Assembly (NCBI GenBank): GCA_963699085.1
Contig: CAVOTH010000003.1
Location: 372,001-436,000, forward strand
From: Bog-756 sp963699085
GTDB taxonomy: Bacteria; Actinomycetota; Acidimicrobiia; Acidimicrobiales; RAAP-2
Reading direction: 5' to 3'
Length of the DNA: 64,000 nucleotides
Shown here: positions 10,530-21,622 of the stretch, in pieces
Layout: each line of letters begins with the position of its first letter
Numbering within the stretch: position 1 is the first letter of the stretch
Notes under the pieces: generated by a model
What the model saw: only the letters and a program-made list of their open reading frames with translations
The model's database searches: none
What the model was told of the DNA's origin: nothing
Position numbers and translations under genes: made by a program

Positions 10530-11581
10530 CCGACTCGCCACTGCCGGTGGACTCGCGGGATCTGTGGGAGGCCACGTTCGGCATGCCCGAGCAGGTCGAG
10601 CGCGGCAGTGGACGCGGCCCGGCAGATCGACGGTCTTCCCGGCCACGACGAGGTCGAGAACGTCGTCGTGCTGGGCATGGGCGACGAGCGGGATCGTGGG
10701 CGACGTGCTGATCGCCGCTGCGGCGCCGTTCATGCCGGTGCCGGTCACCGTGGTGAAGGGTTACGTTCCGCCCGACTACGTCGGGACCCGCTCACTGGTG
10801 CGTGGCGGTGTCGTTCTCGGGGGACACCGAGGAGACGGTCGAGGCGGCCACGGCCGTCCTACGAGGCCGGTGCCGCCCTGGTCGTGGTGACCGGGGGAGG
10901 CGAGCTGATGCGCCTGTCCGGGGAGTGGAACGTCCCGCTGGTGCCCGGTCCCGGTGAAGATCCCCGAGGCCCGCACCGCCCTCGGGGCCATGGCCGTTCC
11001 GCCCCTGGTGCTGCTCGAGCGGATCGGGCTGTTCCCTGGTGCCCAGCAGTGGATCGACCAGGCCGTATCGCAATTCCAGCGGCGACGGGATCAGTTGTGC
11101 CGAACCGGGAACGTGGCCGAGACGGTCGCCCGACCGCATCGGTCGGACCATCCCACTCGTGCACAGCTCCCAGGATCTGGGCGCTGCGGCCGCTCTGCGG
11201 TGGAAGAGCCAGATCAACGTGAACGCCAAGACGCCGGCCTTCTGGAACGTCCACCCGGAGCTCTGCCACAACGAAGTGGCCGGTTGGGGGCTGAACGGGG
11301 ATGCCACCCGTCAGCTGATCACCCTGGTCAACCTCCGCCACGATGCCGAGCACCCCCAGGTGAGCCGGCGGTTCGATCTGGTGACCGAGGCGCTCCGCGA
11401 GGTGATGGCCGATGTGGTGGAGGTCCGTGCCTCGGGCGAGGGCGACCTGGCCCAGCTGCTGGACCTGGTGCTGGTGGGTGACGTGGTGTCGCTCCTCCTG
11501 GCCGGGCACGAGGGGGTCGACCCGGGTCCGGTCCCCGTGGTCGACGACATCAAGCTGGCCCTGGCCGGCGGCACCGCCTGA
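10526..11581 (+). CDS. Bifunctional phosphoglucose/phosphomannose isomerase, SIS domain (frameshifted)
   Basis: SIS-fold isomerase interconverting fructose-6-phosphate with glucose- or mannose-6-phosphate. It supplies the neighbouring phosphomannomutase, and the same pairing occurs in mycobacteria. The pieces in order are MTDSPLPVDSRDLWEATFGM (10526), VENVVVLGMG, SGIVGDVLIAAAAPFMPVPV, GAALVVVTGGGELM, KIPEARTALGAMAVPPL, and in frame 2 LGAAAALRWKSQINVNAKTPA and HPELCHNEVAGWG, with the Glu/His residues expected in the active site. About five single-base shifts separate them. From about 11130 to the stop at 11581 the frame is clean. Family length is about 345 residues, matching 1056 nt. Confidence 0.8.
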
Positions 11582-11715
11582 CCGGGCGCAGACCCGACCC
11601 TGACCCGATCCAAATCTGAGCCAGACGGCCCTGTCCCGGCTGCCGACATCCCTGGCACCCATGTTTCGGTTAGATGACGCGGGCGTGGCGGCGTAGTGAA
11701 CATCACCCTGGGCGG

Positions 11716-11744
11716 TTAACTTTCGCGTCCGGCGGGCGTACAGT
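11716..11744 (+). promoter_or_regulatory. Candidate promoter for the hpf leader
   Basis: TTAACT (11716-11721) and TACAGT (11739-11744) are separated by 17 nt, each matching four of six consensus positions of a housekeeping sigma promoter. It lies at the upstream end of a 380-nt leader to hpf, in a gap with no other plausible signal. Inferred only from sequence. Confidence 0.4.
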
Positions 11745-12125
11745 GGTCCCCGTGAGCAGCGTGCGGGTCTGTGGTTGCAAGTCGAAGCCAGTCGCAGGCG
11801 AAACGACCCACGTAAGGCAACTCATGGTTGCTGAGCATGGTGCGGCTTAGGAGTAAGACCTGCCCGTGGCGTCCCCGGCTGTCGGGGGCGGGCGGAGAGA
11901 GGATGACGCGTGCCCTCAGTGGCTCCGAAGGGTTCCCGGCCAGAGATGGTCGGTTCCGCCGGAGTTCGGCCGCAACTCCCCCGGCAGGCGAGTGTGGGGT
12001 CAAAGACCAGGTCAGCCGCACGCCGCTCACGATTTAGCTCCCTATCCCCATCCCTTTATCGACCGACCAGGAGGACCGGCAACCAGTTGCAGTGAATCGC
12101 TAGACGATGCCGAGGAGGCCAAACA
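11745..12125 (+). ncRNA. Long structured leader of hpf, candidate raiA-type RNA
   Basis: The 544-nt gap between the isomerase and hpf holds no convincing protein gene. Downstream of the candidate promoter the sequence can form local stems, for example GGCAAC/GTTGCT around 11816-11832 and GTCG/CGAC around 11790-11806, and it mixes purine-rich loops with GC stems. Known biology: a large structured non-coding RNA, the raiA motif, is found next to raiA/hpf genes in Firmicutes and Actinobacteria. The position and length here match that, but I cannot align the consensus, so the call is positional. The last 15 nt contain the hpf ribosome-binding site. Confidence 0.4.
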
Positions 12126-12488
12126 GTGGACGTAGTCATCACGCATGGTAGGAAGATCGTGTCCGACGAGGTTCGAGCCCTGACCGAGGAGAAGGTTCGC
12201 CACGTCGGCGAGCACTGTCCCGGACTCGAGCGGGCGGAGGTCCACTTCTCCGAGGAGCACAATCCCAGGATTCCCGACCGGGAGTGTTGTGAGGTTGTGA
12301 TGTCCGGCCATGGGCATACGATCCGCGCCAAGGCTGCCGGCCAGGTGCCGCTGATTGCTGTTGACCTCGTCGTCGAAAAGCTGGAGCATCAGATCGAGCG
12401 GACCAAGGGCCGAATCGTCGGTCGCTCGCAGCCCCGTCACCGACTGGCTCCCACCGAGACCCTCTTCCGGAGGGTGCGTACCGCCTGA
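12126..12488 (+). CDS. hpf: Ribosome hibernation promoting factor (short form)
   Basis: Ribosome-associated inactivation protein of the HPF/RaiA family that occupies the decoding centre and tRNA sites in stationary phase. The 120 residues match the N-terminal S30AE domain: VVITHGRKIVSDEVRALTEEK, then VHFSEEHNPRIPD and a basic helix with VPLIAVDLVVEKLEHQIER. It starts at GTG 12126 behind GAGGAGG. Most actinobacterial HPFs are long forms with a C-terminal dimerisation domain that makes 100S ribosomes. Here the protein stops after a basic tail, so that domain is absent. It lies immediately upstream of secA, an order shared with mycobacteria. Confidence 0.85.
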   Translation: MDVVITHGRKIVSDEVRALTEEKVRHVGEHCPGLERAEVHFSEEHNPRIPDRECCEVVMSGHGHTIRAKAAGQVPLIAVDLVVEKLEHQIERTKGRIVGRSQPRHRLAPTETLFRRVRTA

Positions 12489-12497
12489 ACCCTGCAT

Positions 12498-12541
12498 CGG
12501 CCGGACCCGGACCCTCGGACGGGGGAACCGGGTCCGGACCG
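12498..12541 (+). terminator. Strong GC hairpin between hpf and secA
   Basis: CCGGACCCGG (12501-12510) pairs perfectly with CCGGGTCCGG (12528-12537). A further three pairs, with one bulged A, extend the stem outward to 12498 and 12541. The loop is 17 nt. There is no U-tract, so it could be a terminator of the actinobacterial I-shaped type, an attenuator, or an mRNA-stabilising element between hpf and secA. Confidence 0.55.
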
Positions 12542-12599
12542 GTTGCCCCTGTGGCTTCGGTGCCTATGGCGAGGCCACCGCCGGTAGAGTGGGGTCCCC

Positions 12600-15367
<2,768 letters not shown>

Positions 15368-15368
15368 G

Positions 15369-16527
15369 ATGGCGGCCGACGGCCCCCGCCGGGGGGACGG
15401 CGAGTCGGAGAAGGTCGACATCGCGGAGTCGATCGCCCGGATCGCCGAGCGGGTGCGCGAAGCCGAACGTTTCCTGGGGGCTGACGCCCTCAGCCAACGG
15501 CGGATCGAACTCGAGAAGGCGGCCTCGGCGCCTGACCTGTGGGATGACGCCGACCATGCCCGTGAAGTGACCACCGCCCTCGGGCGGGTCACCGAAGACC
15601 TCGAGATGCTCAGTTCACTGGCCGAGCGCCTGTCGGACGCGGAGACGCTTTACCAGCTCATGCAGGAAGAGGATGACGAGTCCCTCCGCGTCCGAGGTCG
15701 AGGAGATCCTGGCTGATCTCGATCGCCGATTGGACGCGCTCGAGCTGCGCGCGCAGTTCGCCGGCGAGTACGACGACGGCGACGCGGTGGCCGAGATCCA
15801 TGCCGGGGCCGGCGGCACCGATGCCCAGGACTGGGCGGAGATGATGCTGCGGATGTACAGCCGATGGGCCGAGCGCCGTGGCTTCACCATCGAGGTGGAA
15901 GAGGCGACGCCGGGCCAGGAGGCCGGACTCATGTCGGCGACGTTCATCGTCCGCGGCCGCTACGCCTTCGGTCTGCTGGCCGCCGAGCGCGGCGTGCACC
16001 GGCTCGTCCGGATCTCGCCGTTCGACGCACAGCACCGACGACAGACCAGCTTCGCGTCCCTCGACGTGGTCCCGTTCCTGGAGGACGTCTCCGGCGTGGT
16101 CGAGATCGACGAGAAGGATCTCCGTGTCGATACCTACCGGTCGTCGGGTGCCGGCGGCCAACACGTGAACAAGACCGACTCGGCGGTGCGGCTCACCCAC
16201 CTCCCCACTGGCATCGTCGTCACCTGCCAGAACCAGCGCAGCCAGACCCAGAACAAGGCCAAGGCCATGCAGGTGCTCGGGGCGAAACTCGCCGAGCGCC
16301 AACGGGCGGAACACCAGGCCACGCTCGACGGGCTCGCCGGTGAACGAACCGACAATGCATGGGGCAACCAGATCCGCTCCTACGTCTTGGCGCCCTACCA
16401 GCTGGTGAAGGACCTCCGCACCAACGCCGAGACCGGCAACGTGGAGGCTGTCCTCGACGGTGACCTCGACATGCTGATCGAAGCCGAGCTGCGCCGTGGC
16501 GCCGACGTCCGTCGGGACAAGAACTGA
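15369..16527 (+). CDS. prfB: Peptide chain release factor 2 (one frame change)
   Basis: Class I release factor for UGA and UAA. The first part (15369 to about 15700) encodes the helical N-terminal domain. The frame then moves by +1, and the rest continues as SEVEEILADLDRRLDAL through the SPF codon-recognition motif (RISPFD, near 16012) and the catalytic GGQ (SGAGGQHVNKTDSAVR, near 16150). The 1159-nt length is one base over a whole number of codons. Classical prfB frameshifting happens near codon 25 at CUU-UGA-C. Here the shift lies near codon 108 and I see no such site, although the zero frame does end in UGA (15714-15716). Sequence error is the simplest reading. Confidence 0.9.
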
Positions 16528-16690
16528 GGCGATCGGTCCGACGCCGGGGCTCGAGCGGGTCAGGACACCTCTACACACGCGTTGTGGGAGGTCAGGGGGG
16601 CTGACGCAGTTCGGGGTTCACGCCGGGTAACATGTGCGCTGCGGACAGTTCGCCGCAAACCCCCACGCATCACCGACGTACAGCCTCCCC

Positions 16691-17482
16691 ATGATCAAAT
16701 TCCAGAACGTCACCAAGACGTACAAGGGATCCACGGTCGCGTTGAACGATTGCACCGTAGAGATCGACAAGGGTGAGTTCGTCTTCCTGGTCGGTCCGTC
16801 CGGTTCCGGTAAGACGACATTCATCCGGCTCCTCCTGCGCGAGGAGATGCCCGACTCCGGGCGCATCTGGGAGGCGGGTAAGGAGATCGGTCATCTCCCC
16901 AAGTGGCGCATCCCGTACCTACGTCGCAACATCGGCTGCGTCTTCCAGGACTTCCGCCTGCTCCCCAACAAGAGCGTCTTCGAAAACGTGGCATTTGCGC
17001 TCGAGGTGATCGGTCGACCGAAGCACGTGATCGCCGCGCAGGTGCCCCAGGTGCTCGACCTGGTCGGTCTGGCCAAGAAGCGGGACAATCTTCCACACGA
17101 GCTCTCCGGTGGGGAGCAGCAGCGAGTGGCCGTGGCCCGTGCCTTCGTCAACCGGCCCCTCATCCTCCTGGCCGACGAGCCCACGGGCAACCTCGACCCG
17201 ACCACCAGCCTCGGGATCATGCGGCTCCTGGATCGGATCAACCGGACCGGCACCACGGTCATCATCGCCACCCACGATGCCGGAATGGTCAATCAGATGC
17301 GTCGGAGGGTGATCGAGCTCGACAAGGGCGAACTGGTCCGGGACCAAGCTCACGGTGTCTACGACATCGACAGTACGACGCTGGCGGCCGGGGCCGGCTC
17401 GCCTACCGGGGCGCTGGTCGACCAGATGCCCACAGATGACTCCGACTTCGAGGTGACCGAAACCTTCATGGCTCGACCCTGA
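16691..17482 (+). CDS. ftsE: Cell division ATP-binding protein FtsE
   Basis: ABC ATPase that with FtsX activates periplasmic cell-wall hydrolases at the septum. The start ATG 16691 (MIKFQNVTKTYKGS) is preferred to an upstream in-frame ATG at 16634, which would add 19 unrelated residues. Motifs: Walker A GPSGSGKT (35-42), Q-loop VFQDFRLLPNKS (84-95), signature LSGGEQQ (138-144), Walker B LILLADEP and H-loop IIATHDAG. The last 35 residues are an acidic, low-complexity extension beyond the usual 225-230 residue core. The stop overlaps the ftsX ATG (TGATG), so the two are translationally coupled. Confidence 0.95.
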   Translation: MIKFQNVTKTYKGSTVALNDCTVEIDKGEFVFLVGPSGSGKTTFIRLLLREEMPDSGRIWEAGKEIGHLPKWRIPYLRRNIGCVFQDFRLLPNKSVFENVAFALEVIGRPKHVIAAQVPQVLDLVGLAKKRDNLPHELSGGEQQRVAVARAFVNRPLILLADEPTGNLDPTTSLGIMRLLDRINRTGTTVIIATHDAGMVNQMRRRVIELDKGELVRDQAHGVYDIDSTTLAAGAGSPTGALVDQMPTDDSDFEVTETFMARP

Positions 17483-18372
17483 TGGCTGTCTCACCCGCGT
17501 ACGTCACGAAGGAAGCCGCCACGAACCTGTGGCGCAACCGGCTGATGACGGCTGCCGCCATCTTGACGGTAGCGGTGTCGCTGGCCCTGGTCGGCTCGTC
17601 GCTACTGCTGAAGCAGGGTGCCTCGAAGGCCACCGAGCTGTGGCAGAACGGCGTCCAGACGATCGTCTGGGTCGATCCCAGCGCAGGTGCGGCCCTCACC
17701 GCGGCCATCAAGGCCGAGCTGGACCAGTCGCCCTACATCAAGGCATGCATCTACCGGTCGCAGGCCTACGACTACAGCGAGTCCAAGAGGGTCCTGCCCG
17801 CCGACGAGTCGAGTGTCACCACCGAAAGTGAGATCCCCTCATCGTTCCGGTGCGAGCTGATGAATCCGTCGCAGGCGCCGGCCGTCTATCAGGAGTTCCG
17901 CGCCAAGCCCGGGGTGTTCTCCGTCGACTATCCCGGTCAGCAGATCAAGACGATGCAGAGCGTGATCCGGGTGGTCCAGTGGGTGTTCCTGGCGATCGCC
18001 GTCGTGCTGCTGCTGTCGGCGTCCATTCTGATCCTCAACACCATCCGGATGGCCATCTTCGCCCGACGGCGCGAGGTCTCGGTGATGAAACTGGTCGGTG
18101 CCACGAACTGGTTCATCCGATTGCCGTTCATGGCCGAGGGGATGATCCAAGGGTTGTTCGGAGCGGGCGTGGCCGTGCTGGTGGTGCTGTCGCTCTACTG
18201 GGGAATCGGACTCGATCAGGGCGAGACGGCGGCCAACTCGAACAGCATCATCCACCAGATGTCCGTGAGCGGATGGGAAGTGTTCGGGACCTGCCTCCTG
18301 GTGTCTCTGGTGGGAGTGGGCGTCGGGGTGATCGGGTCGGCTTTCGCCGTCCGGCGCTTCCTCGACGTCTGA
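17482..18372 (+). CDS. ftsX: Cell division membrane protein FtsX
   Basis: Permease-like partner of FtsE. The 296 residues show the FtsX plan: a cytoplasmic N-terminus (YVTKEAATNLWRNRLMT), TM1 at about 21-43, an extracellular domain to about residue 160 with two Cys that could pair, then three more helices at about 165-187, 215-240 and 265-290. The conserved REVSVMKLVGATNWFIRLPF segment between TM2 and TM3 is present. It does not pump substrate but signals across the membrane to a hydrolase. The M23/NlpC partner and smpB that often follow ftsX are not adjacent here. Confidence 0.94.
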   Translation: MAVSPAYVTKEAATNLWRNRLMTAAAILTVAVSLALVGSSLLLKQGASKATELWQNGVQTIVWVDPSAGAALTAAIKAELDQSPYIKACIYRSQAYDYSESKRVLPADESSVTTESEIPSSFRCELMNPSQAPAVYQEFRAKPGVFSVDYPGQQIKTMQSVIRVVQWVFLAIAVVLLLSASILILNTIRMAIFARRREVSVMKLVGATNWFIRLPFMAEGMIQGLFGAGVAVLVVLSLYWGIGLDQGETAANSNSIIHQMSVSGWEVFGTCLLVSLVGVGVGVIGSAFAVRRFLDV

Positions 18373-18432
18373 CGCTCCGAGCCCCCCACCTCCCGATCGG
18401 CGGAGAGCCGACGGTGGGTCGTCGTCATCCGC

Positions 18433-19827
18433 TCAGCCGATGTGGGTGATCCCGAGTCCCGGGCGCGTGCAGGAATTGACCATCGTCGCCCCGGCGAATC
18501 GCTGCCCGATCCAGCGGTCGATCAGGGTGGACGAGATCCCGAGCACCTGACTGTGGCCGGCGCCCGGGTCGACGACGTAGTCGACGGAGTCGTACTGGCT
18601 CTGGCACAGCTTGCGTGCGACGAAGTCGGTGGTCTCCTTGAACGGAACAACTTCGTCGCTGGTGCCCTGGATCACCAGGATCGGCGCAGAGGTGGGGGCG
18701 CCGCCCGGCTGGTTGGCCTGGTTGGCGGCCTGGATGGCGGGGACCTGCTCCCATCCGGGGAGGAAGAACCTCGAGGGTGACACGGCGTCGTACAACGAGG
18801 CCACTCCATCGATACAGGAGGTGGACACCACCGAGATCCCGGCGATGCCCGCCGGGGTGAGCACACTGTCGAGCGAGAAGGTCCGGTAGTGGCGCGCCCA
18901 TGCGAAGAGGGCCATGGCGGTGAACGCCGACTGGCCCGACGGGGGTGGCTCATCACCGGTGGGCGCCAACTCCAGGACCGAGGTCACCGGAGCGACGGCG
19001 GCCACGCCGGCCACGTAGAGCTCGGGGGCATAGGTCTGGGCGATCTCCCCGGCGAACAGCGCCGCCTGGCCACCCTGTGAGTACCCGAGTACCACCACGT
19101 CGTTCGATGCGGCGTTGCCGACCAGGGAACGGGCCGCCCGCGCTCCGTCGAGGACATCCTCGGCCTCGCTGTCTCCCACCAGGTAAGGGCTGAGCCCGGG
19201 CGCGCCGAGTCCCCGGTAGTCGGCGGCGACCACGATCTCCCGGTCGGCCAGCAGGTCGGCAAGGTCGGGCAGGGTGGAGGTGCCGTCGATCGACGGCGCG
19301 CATCCCGAGGCTACGCCGGTCGTGCCGTGGGCCCAGCTCACGATGGGGAAGCCCCCTGGCGGAGGGGCGCCGCCCGGTATGACGACCACACCGGACTCGG
19401 CCAGGTCGCCTCCGGACCCCGTCGACGTGTGGAAGAGAATCCGGTAGGCCCGGGAGCCGGCTGGAAGCCCAGGCCCGGCGTAGATGGCCTGTGACCGGAT
19501 GATGGATCCAGGAGGGGCGTAGGGGAGCGGGTCGGGAGGGCGGTAGAACGAAGCCAGGGAGCCGGTGACCGTCGCATCTGTCCCGTGGATGGCGGCCAGA
19601 GCGGACACGGTGGCGACGACCGAGGACGAGGTCGTCGGGCGGAGGGCCGATTCGATGGTGGGTGTGGCGGCCGTGGCCGTTACGGCGGGTCCGGCGGCGG
19701 CGACCGGTGCCGGCGGTGAACTCGCCGTCGCCAGCGCCAGCGCGATCGCCAGCGCGAACGTGATGGACAGGGCAAGGAGCACCATCCGCTTCTGCTGCAC
19801 GGGGACGCGTGAGCGGGTGGTCGCCAT
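18433..19827 (-). CDS. Secreted alpha/beta-hydrolase, secretory lipase (LIP) family
   Basis: Exported esterase/lipase of 464 residues. The start ATG 19827 puts a basic n-region (MATTRSRVPVQQKR) before a 22-residue hydrophobic signal segment. The frame is open further upstream, but that part is antisense to the divergent hydrolase gene. Family features: GGFPIVSWAHGTTG oxyanion region near 160-171, the nucleophile elbow GYSQGGQAA with Ser250, a putative acid in IQGTSDEVVPF, and His in PGAGHSQV near the C-terminus. This layout matches the PF03583 secretory lipases of actinobacteria, which act on triacylglycerols or esters. Substrate not predictable. Convergent with ftsX. Confidence 0.85.
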   Translation of the reverse strand: MATTRSRVPVQQKRMVLLALSITFALAIALALATASSPPAPVAAAGPAVTATAATPTIESALRPTTSSSVVATVSALAAIHGTDATVTGSLASFYRPPDPLPYAPPGSIIRSQAIYAGPGLPAGSRAYRILFHTSTGSGGDLAESGVVVIPGGAPPPGGFPIVSWAHGTTGVASGCAPSIDGTSTLPDLADLLADREIVVAADYRGLGAPGLSPYLVGDSEAEDVLDGARAARSLVGNAASNDVVVLGYSQGGQAALFAGEIAQTYAPELYVAGVAAVAPVTSVLELAPTGDEPPPSGQSAFTAMALFAWARHYRTFSLDSVLTPAGIAGISVVSTSCIDGVASLYDAVSPSRFFLPGWEQVPAIQAANQANQPGGAPTSAPILVIQGTSDEVVPFKETTDFVARKLCQSQYDSVDYVVDPGAGHSQVLGISSTLIDRWIGQRFAGATMVNSCTRPGLGITHIG

Positions 19828-19886
19828 GGCCGCACCACAGTAGCCAGGCAGTGTGCCAGCGCGTGTTCCTCTACGCTGGTCGGGGC

Positions 19887-20816
19887 ATGGACGCTCTGGG
19901 ACTGGTGGCCGACTGGCCTGTCGATGCCGTAGCTGTGGGGATCGTCCGGTCCGGTCCGGACGGCCTGTCGTCGCCGATGGCGGTCGGCGATGTCGGACGC
20001 TCGTTCCCGTGGGCTTCGGTGACCAAGCCGGCCACGGCGTTGGCCGTACTGGTGGCGGTCGAGGAGGGCACGCTCGCTCTCGACGAACCGGCGGGACCTC
20101 GCGGATCCACGGTCCGTCATCTGCTGGCCCATGCGTCGGGACTCGGTCCTGATCCCGGTCCTCCCGTCGAATCACCCGGTGTCCGCCGCATCTACTCCAA
20201 CGCCGGCTTCCAGGAGCTGGCCCTGTTACTCGAGGCGCGTTCGGGGATGTCATTCGGCGACTACCTGACCGCCGGCGTTCTCGAGCCGCTGGGCATGGTC
20301 GACACGGCGCTGATCGGGTCCCCGTCAGGAGCGGCCGCGGCCGGACTGGCCGGACCGCTGGCCGACCTCCTCGCCCTCGGTCGGGAGTGGGCCCGGCCCC
20401 GCCTGGTGAGCCCCTCGACCTGGAGGGAGGCCACATCGGTCCAATTCCGCGGCCTGCCCGGGGTGCTACCCGGATTCGGTCCGTTCGACGAGTGTGACTG
20501 GGGCCTGGGGGTGGAGGTGCGCGGTCGCAAGCATCCCCACTGGACCGGGACCAACAACTCGCCGTCGACGTTCGGCCATTTCGGCCAGACAGGCTCGTTC
20601 CTGTGGGTCGATCCGGTCGCCGGGGTGCTGTGTGCCGGACTGGCCGACCGTCGGTTCGGGGTGTGGTCATCACGGGCCTGGCCGGCCCTGGCCGATGCCG
20701 TACTGGCCGAGCTAGGGGTCCGGAGGGAGGCATCGCCGCCGTCCGTCATCGTCCCGGGCCGTCCATCTCCCATCGCCCCCGGACCGCCACCTCCGACCGC
20801 CCCCGGCCGCGCCTGA
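19887..20816 (+). CDS. Serine beta-lactamase-like hydrolase
   Basis: Penicillin-binding-protein/beta-lactamase fold (class C-like, PF00144) protein of 309 residues without a signal peptide, so probably cytoplasmic. Active-site motifs: SVTK (44-47, nucleophile Ser and general-base Lys), YSN (103-105) and HFGQTGS in place of the KTG box. Such proteins are usually esterases or peptidases, not antibiotic-resistance enzymes. The C-terminus ends in a Pro-rich tail. Start ATG 19887 follows GGTCGGGGC. It is divergent from the lipase with 59 nt between, and 23 nt upstream of the nucleotidyltransferase, so it is likely cotranscribed with that gene. Confidence 0.82.
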   Translation: MDALGLVADWPVDAVAVGIVRSGPDGLSSPMAVGDVGRSFPWASVTKPATALAVLVAVEEGTLALDEPAGPRGSTVRHLLAHASGLGPDPGPPVESPGVRRIYSNAGFQELALLLEARSGMSFGDYLTAGVLEPLGMVDTALIGSPSGAAAAGLAGPLADLLALGREWARPRLVSPSTWREATSVQFRGLPGVLPGFGPFDECDWGLGVEVRGRKHPHWTGTNNSPSTFGHFGQTGSFLWVDPVAGVLCAGLADRRFGVWSSRAWPALADAVLAELGVRREASPPSVIVPGRPSPIAPGPPPPTAPGRA

Positions 20817-20839
20817 CGATCCCCGTTAGGCTTCGCCGG

Positions 20840-21583
20840 ATGAAGGGTGTCCTCCTGGCTGGTGGTACCGGCTCGCGTCTCCATCCGCTCACCCGCATCA
20901 CCAACAAGCACCTGCTGCCGATCTACGACCGTCCGATGATCAACTGGGGCATCGAGGCGCTGGTGAATGCCGGGATCACCGAGATCATGCTTGTCACCGG
21001 AGGCACCCATGCAGGCGAGTTCCTCCGCCTGCTGGGCAACGGCCAAGAATTCGGCATCGACCGTCTGAGCTACGGGTACCAGGAACGGCCGGGGGGCATC
21101 GCCGAGGCGCTGGGGCTCGCCGCCCGCTTCGTGGACGGAGACCCCGTACTGGTCATGCTCGCCGACAACATCTGCGAGCACTCGATCCGGCCGATGGTGG
21201 ATGCCTTCCGAGCCGATCCCCACGGTGCCCGAATCCTGCTGACCCCGGTCGAGGAGGACGAGCACCTGCGCCACCTCGGAGTGCCGACCTTCGACGACCA
21301 GAACCGGGTCATCGGTATCACCGAGAAACCTGAGCACCCCGAGTCCAAGTTCGGAGTGACCGGTATCTACTGCTACGACGCCAATGTGTTCGACGTGATC
21401 CCGGACCTGATTCCTTCCGGGCGTGGCGAACTCGAGATCACCGACGTGAACAACCACTACATCGCACAGGGGGAGATGAAGTTCGACGTCCTCGAGGGCC
21501 TCTGGGGCGACGCCGGTGAGTCGATCGACGCGTATTACACGGTCAACGACTTCGTCCGGAAGCACGGCGCCAACAAGGGCTGA
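20840..21583 (+). CDS. rmlA: Glucose-1-phosphate thymidylyltransferase-like sugar nucleotidyltransferase
   Basis: Transfers a nucleotidyl group to a sugar-1-phosphate, probably making dTDP-glucose for deoxysugar synthesis. The 247-residue protein starts with the nucleotide-binding signature GVLLAGGTGSRLHPLT, followed by the NKHLLPIYDRPMI segment. It has the sugar-binding YQERPGGIAEALGLA, the metal-binding VLVMLADNI (Asp), EKPEHPESKFGVTGIYCYD, and a C-terminal EITDVNNHYI/YYTVNDFV region. It is about 45 residues shorter than E. coli RmlA and belongs to the short form common in actinobacteria and archaea. No rmlBCD genes are adjacent, so the nucleotide and sugar are inferred. Confidence 0.8.
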   Translation: MKGVLLAGGTGSRLHPLTRITNKHLLPIYDRPMINWGIEALVNAGITEIMLVTGGTHAGEFLRLLGNGQEFGIDRLSYGYQERPGGIAEALGLAARFVDGDPVLVMLADNICEHSIRPMVDAFRADPHGARILLTPVEEDEHLRHLGVPTFDDQNRVIGITEKPEHPESKFGVTGIYCYDANVFDVIPDLIPSGRGELEITDVNNHYIAQGEMKFDVLEGLWGDAGESIDAYYTVNDFVRKHGANKG

Positions 21584-21585
21584 CC

Positions 21586-21610
21586 GGCCGGCAGGAAGGG
21601 CTGGCCGGCC
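21586..21610. terminator. Hairpin between convergent genes
   Basis: GGCCGGC (21586-21592) and GCCGGCC (21604-21610) form a 7-bp stem with an 11-nt loop directly after the rmlA-like stop and 13 nt past the end of the convergent acyl-CoA synthetase. It is a candidate bidirectional terminator without a T-tract. Confidence 0.4.
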
Positions 21611-21622
21611 CGTGGGCCATGC

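Noticed and set aside
4760..11581. Gene decay (true pseudogenes)
   Set aside because: Every break is a single-base shift with full homology on both sides and the same pattern affects essential secA and prfB; sequence error is more likely.
15369..15450. Classical RF2 programmed frameshift
   Set aside because: No CUU-UGA-C near codon 25; the frame is open there and the shift occurs about 80 codons later.
18433..20733. 766-residue version of the lipase
   Set aside because: The extra 302 N-terminal residues are antisense to the serine hydrolase gene and Arg/Pro-rich; a proper signal peptide starts at 19827.
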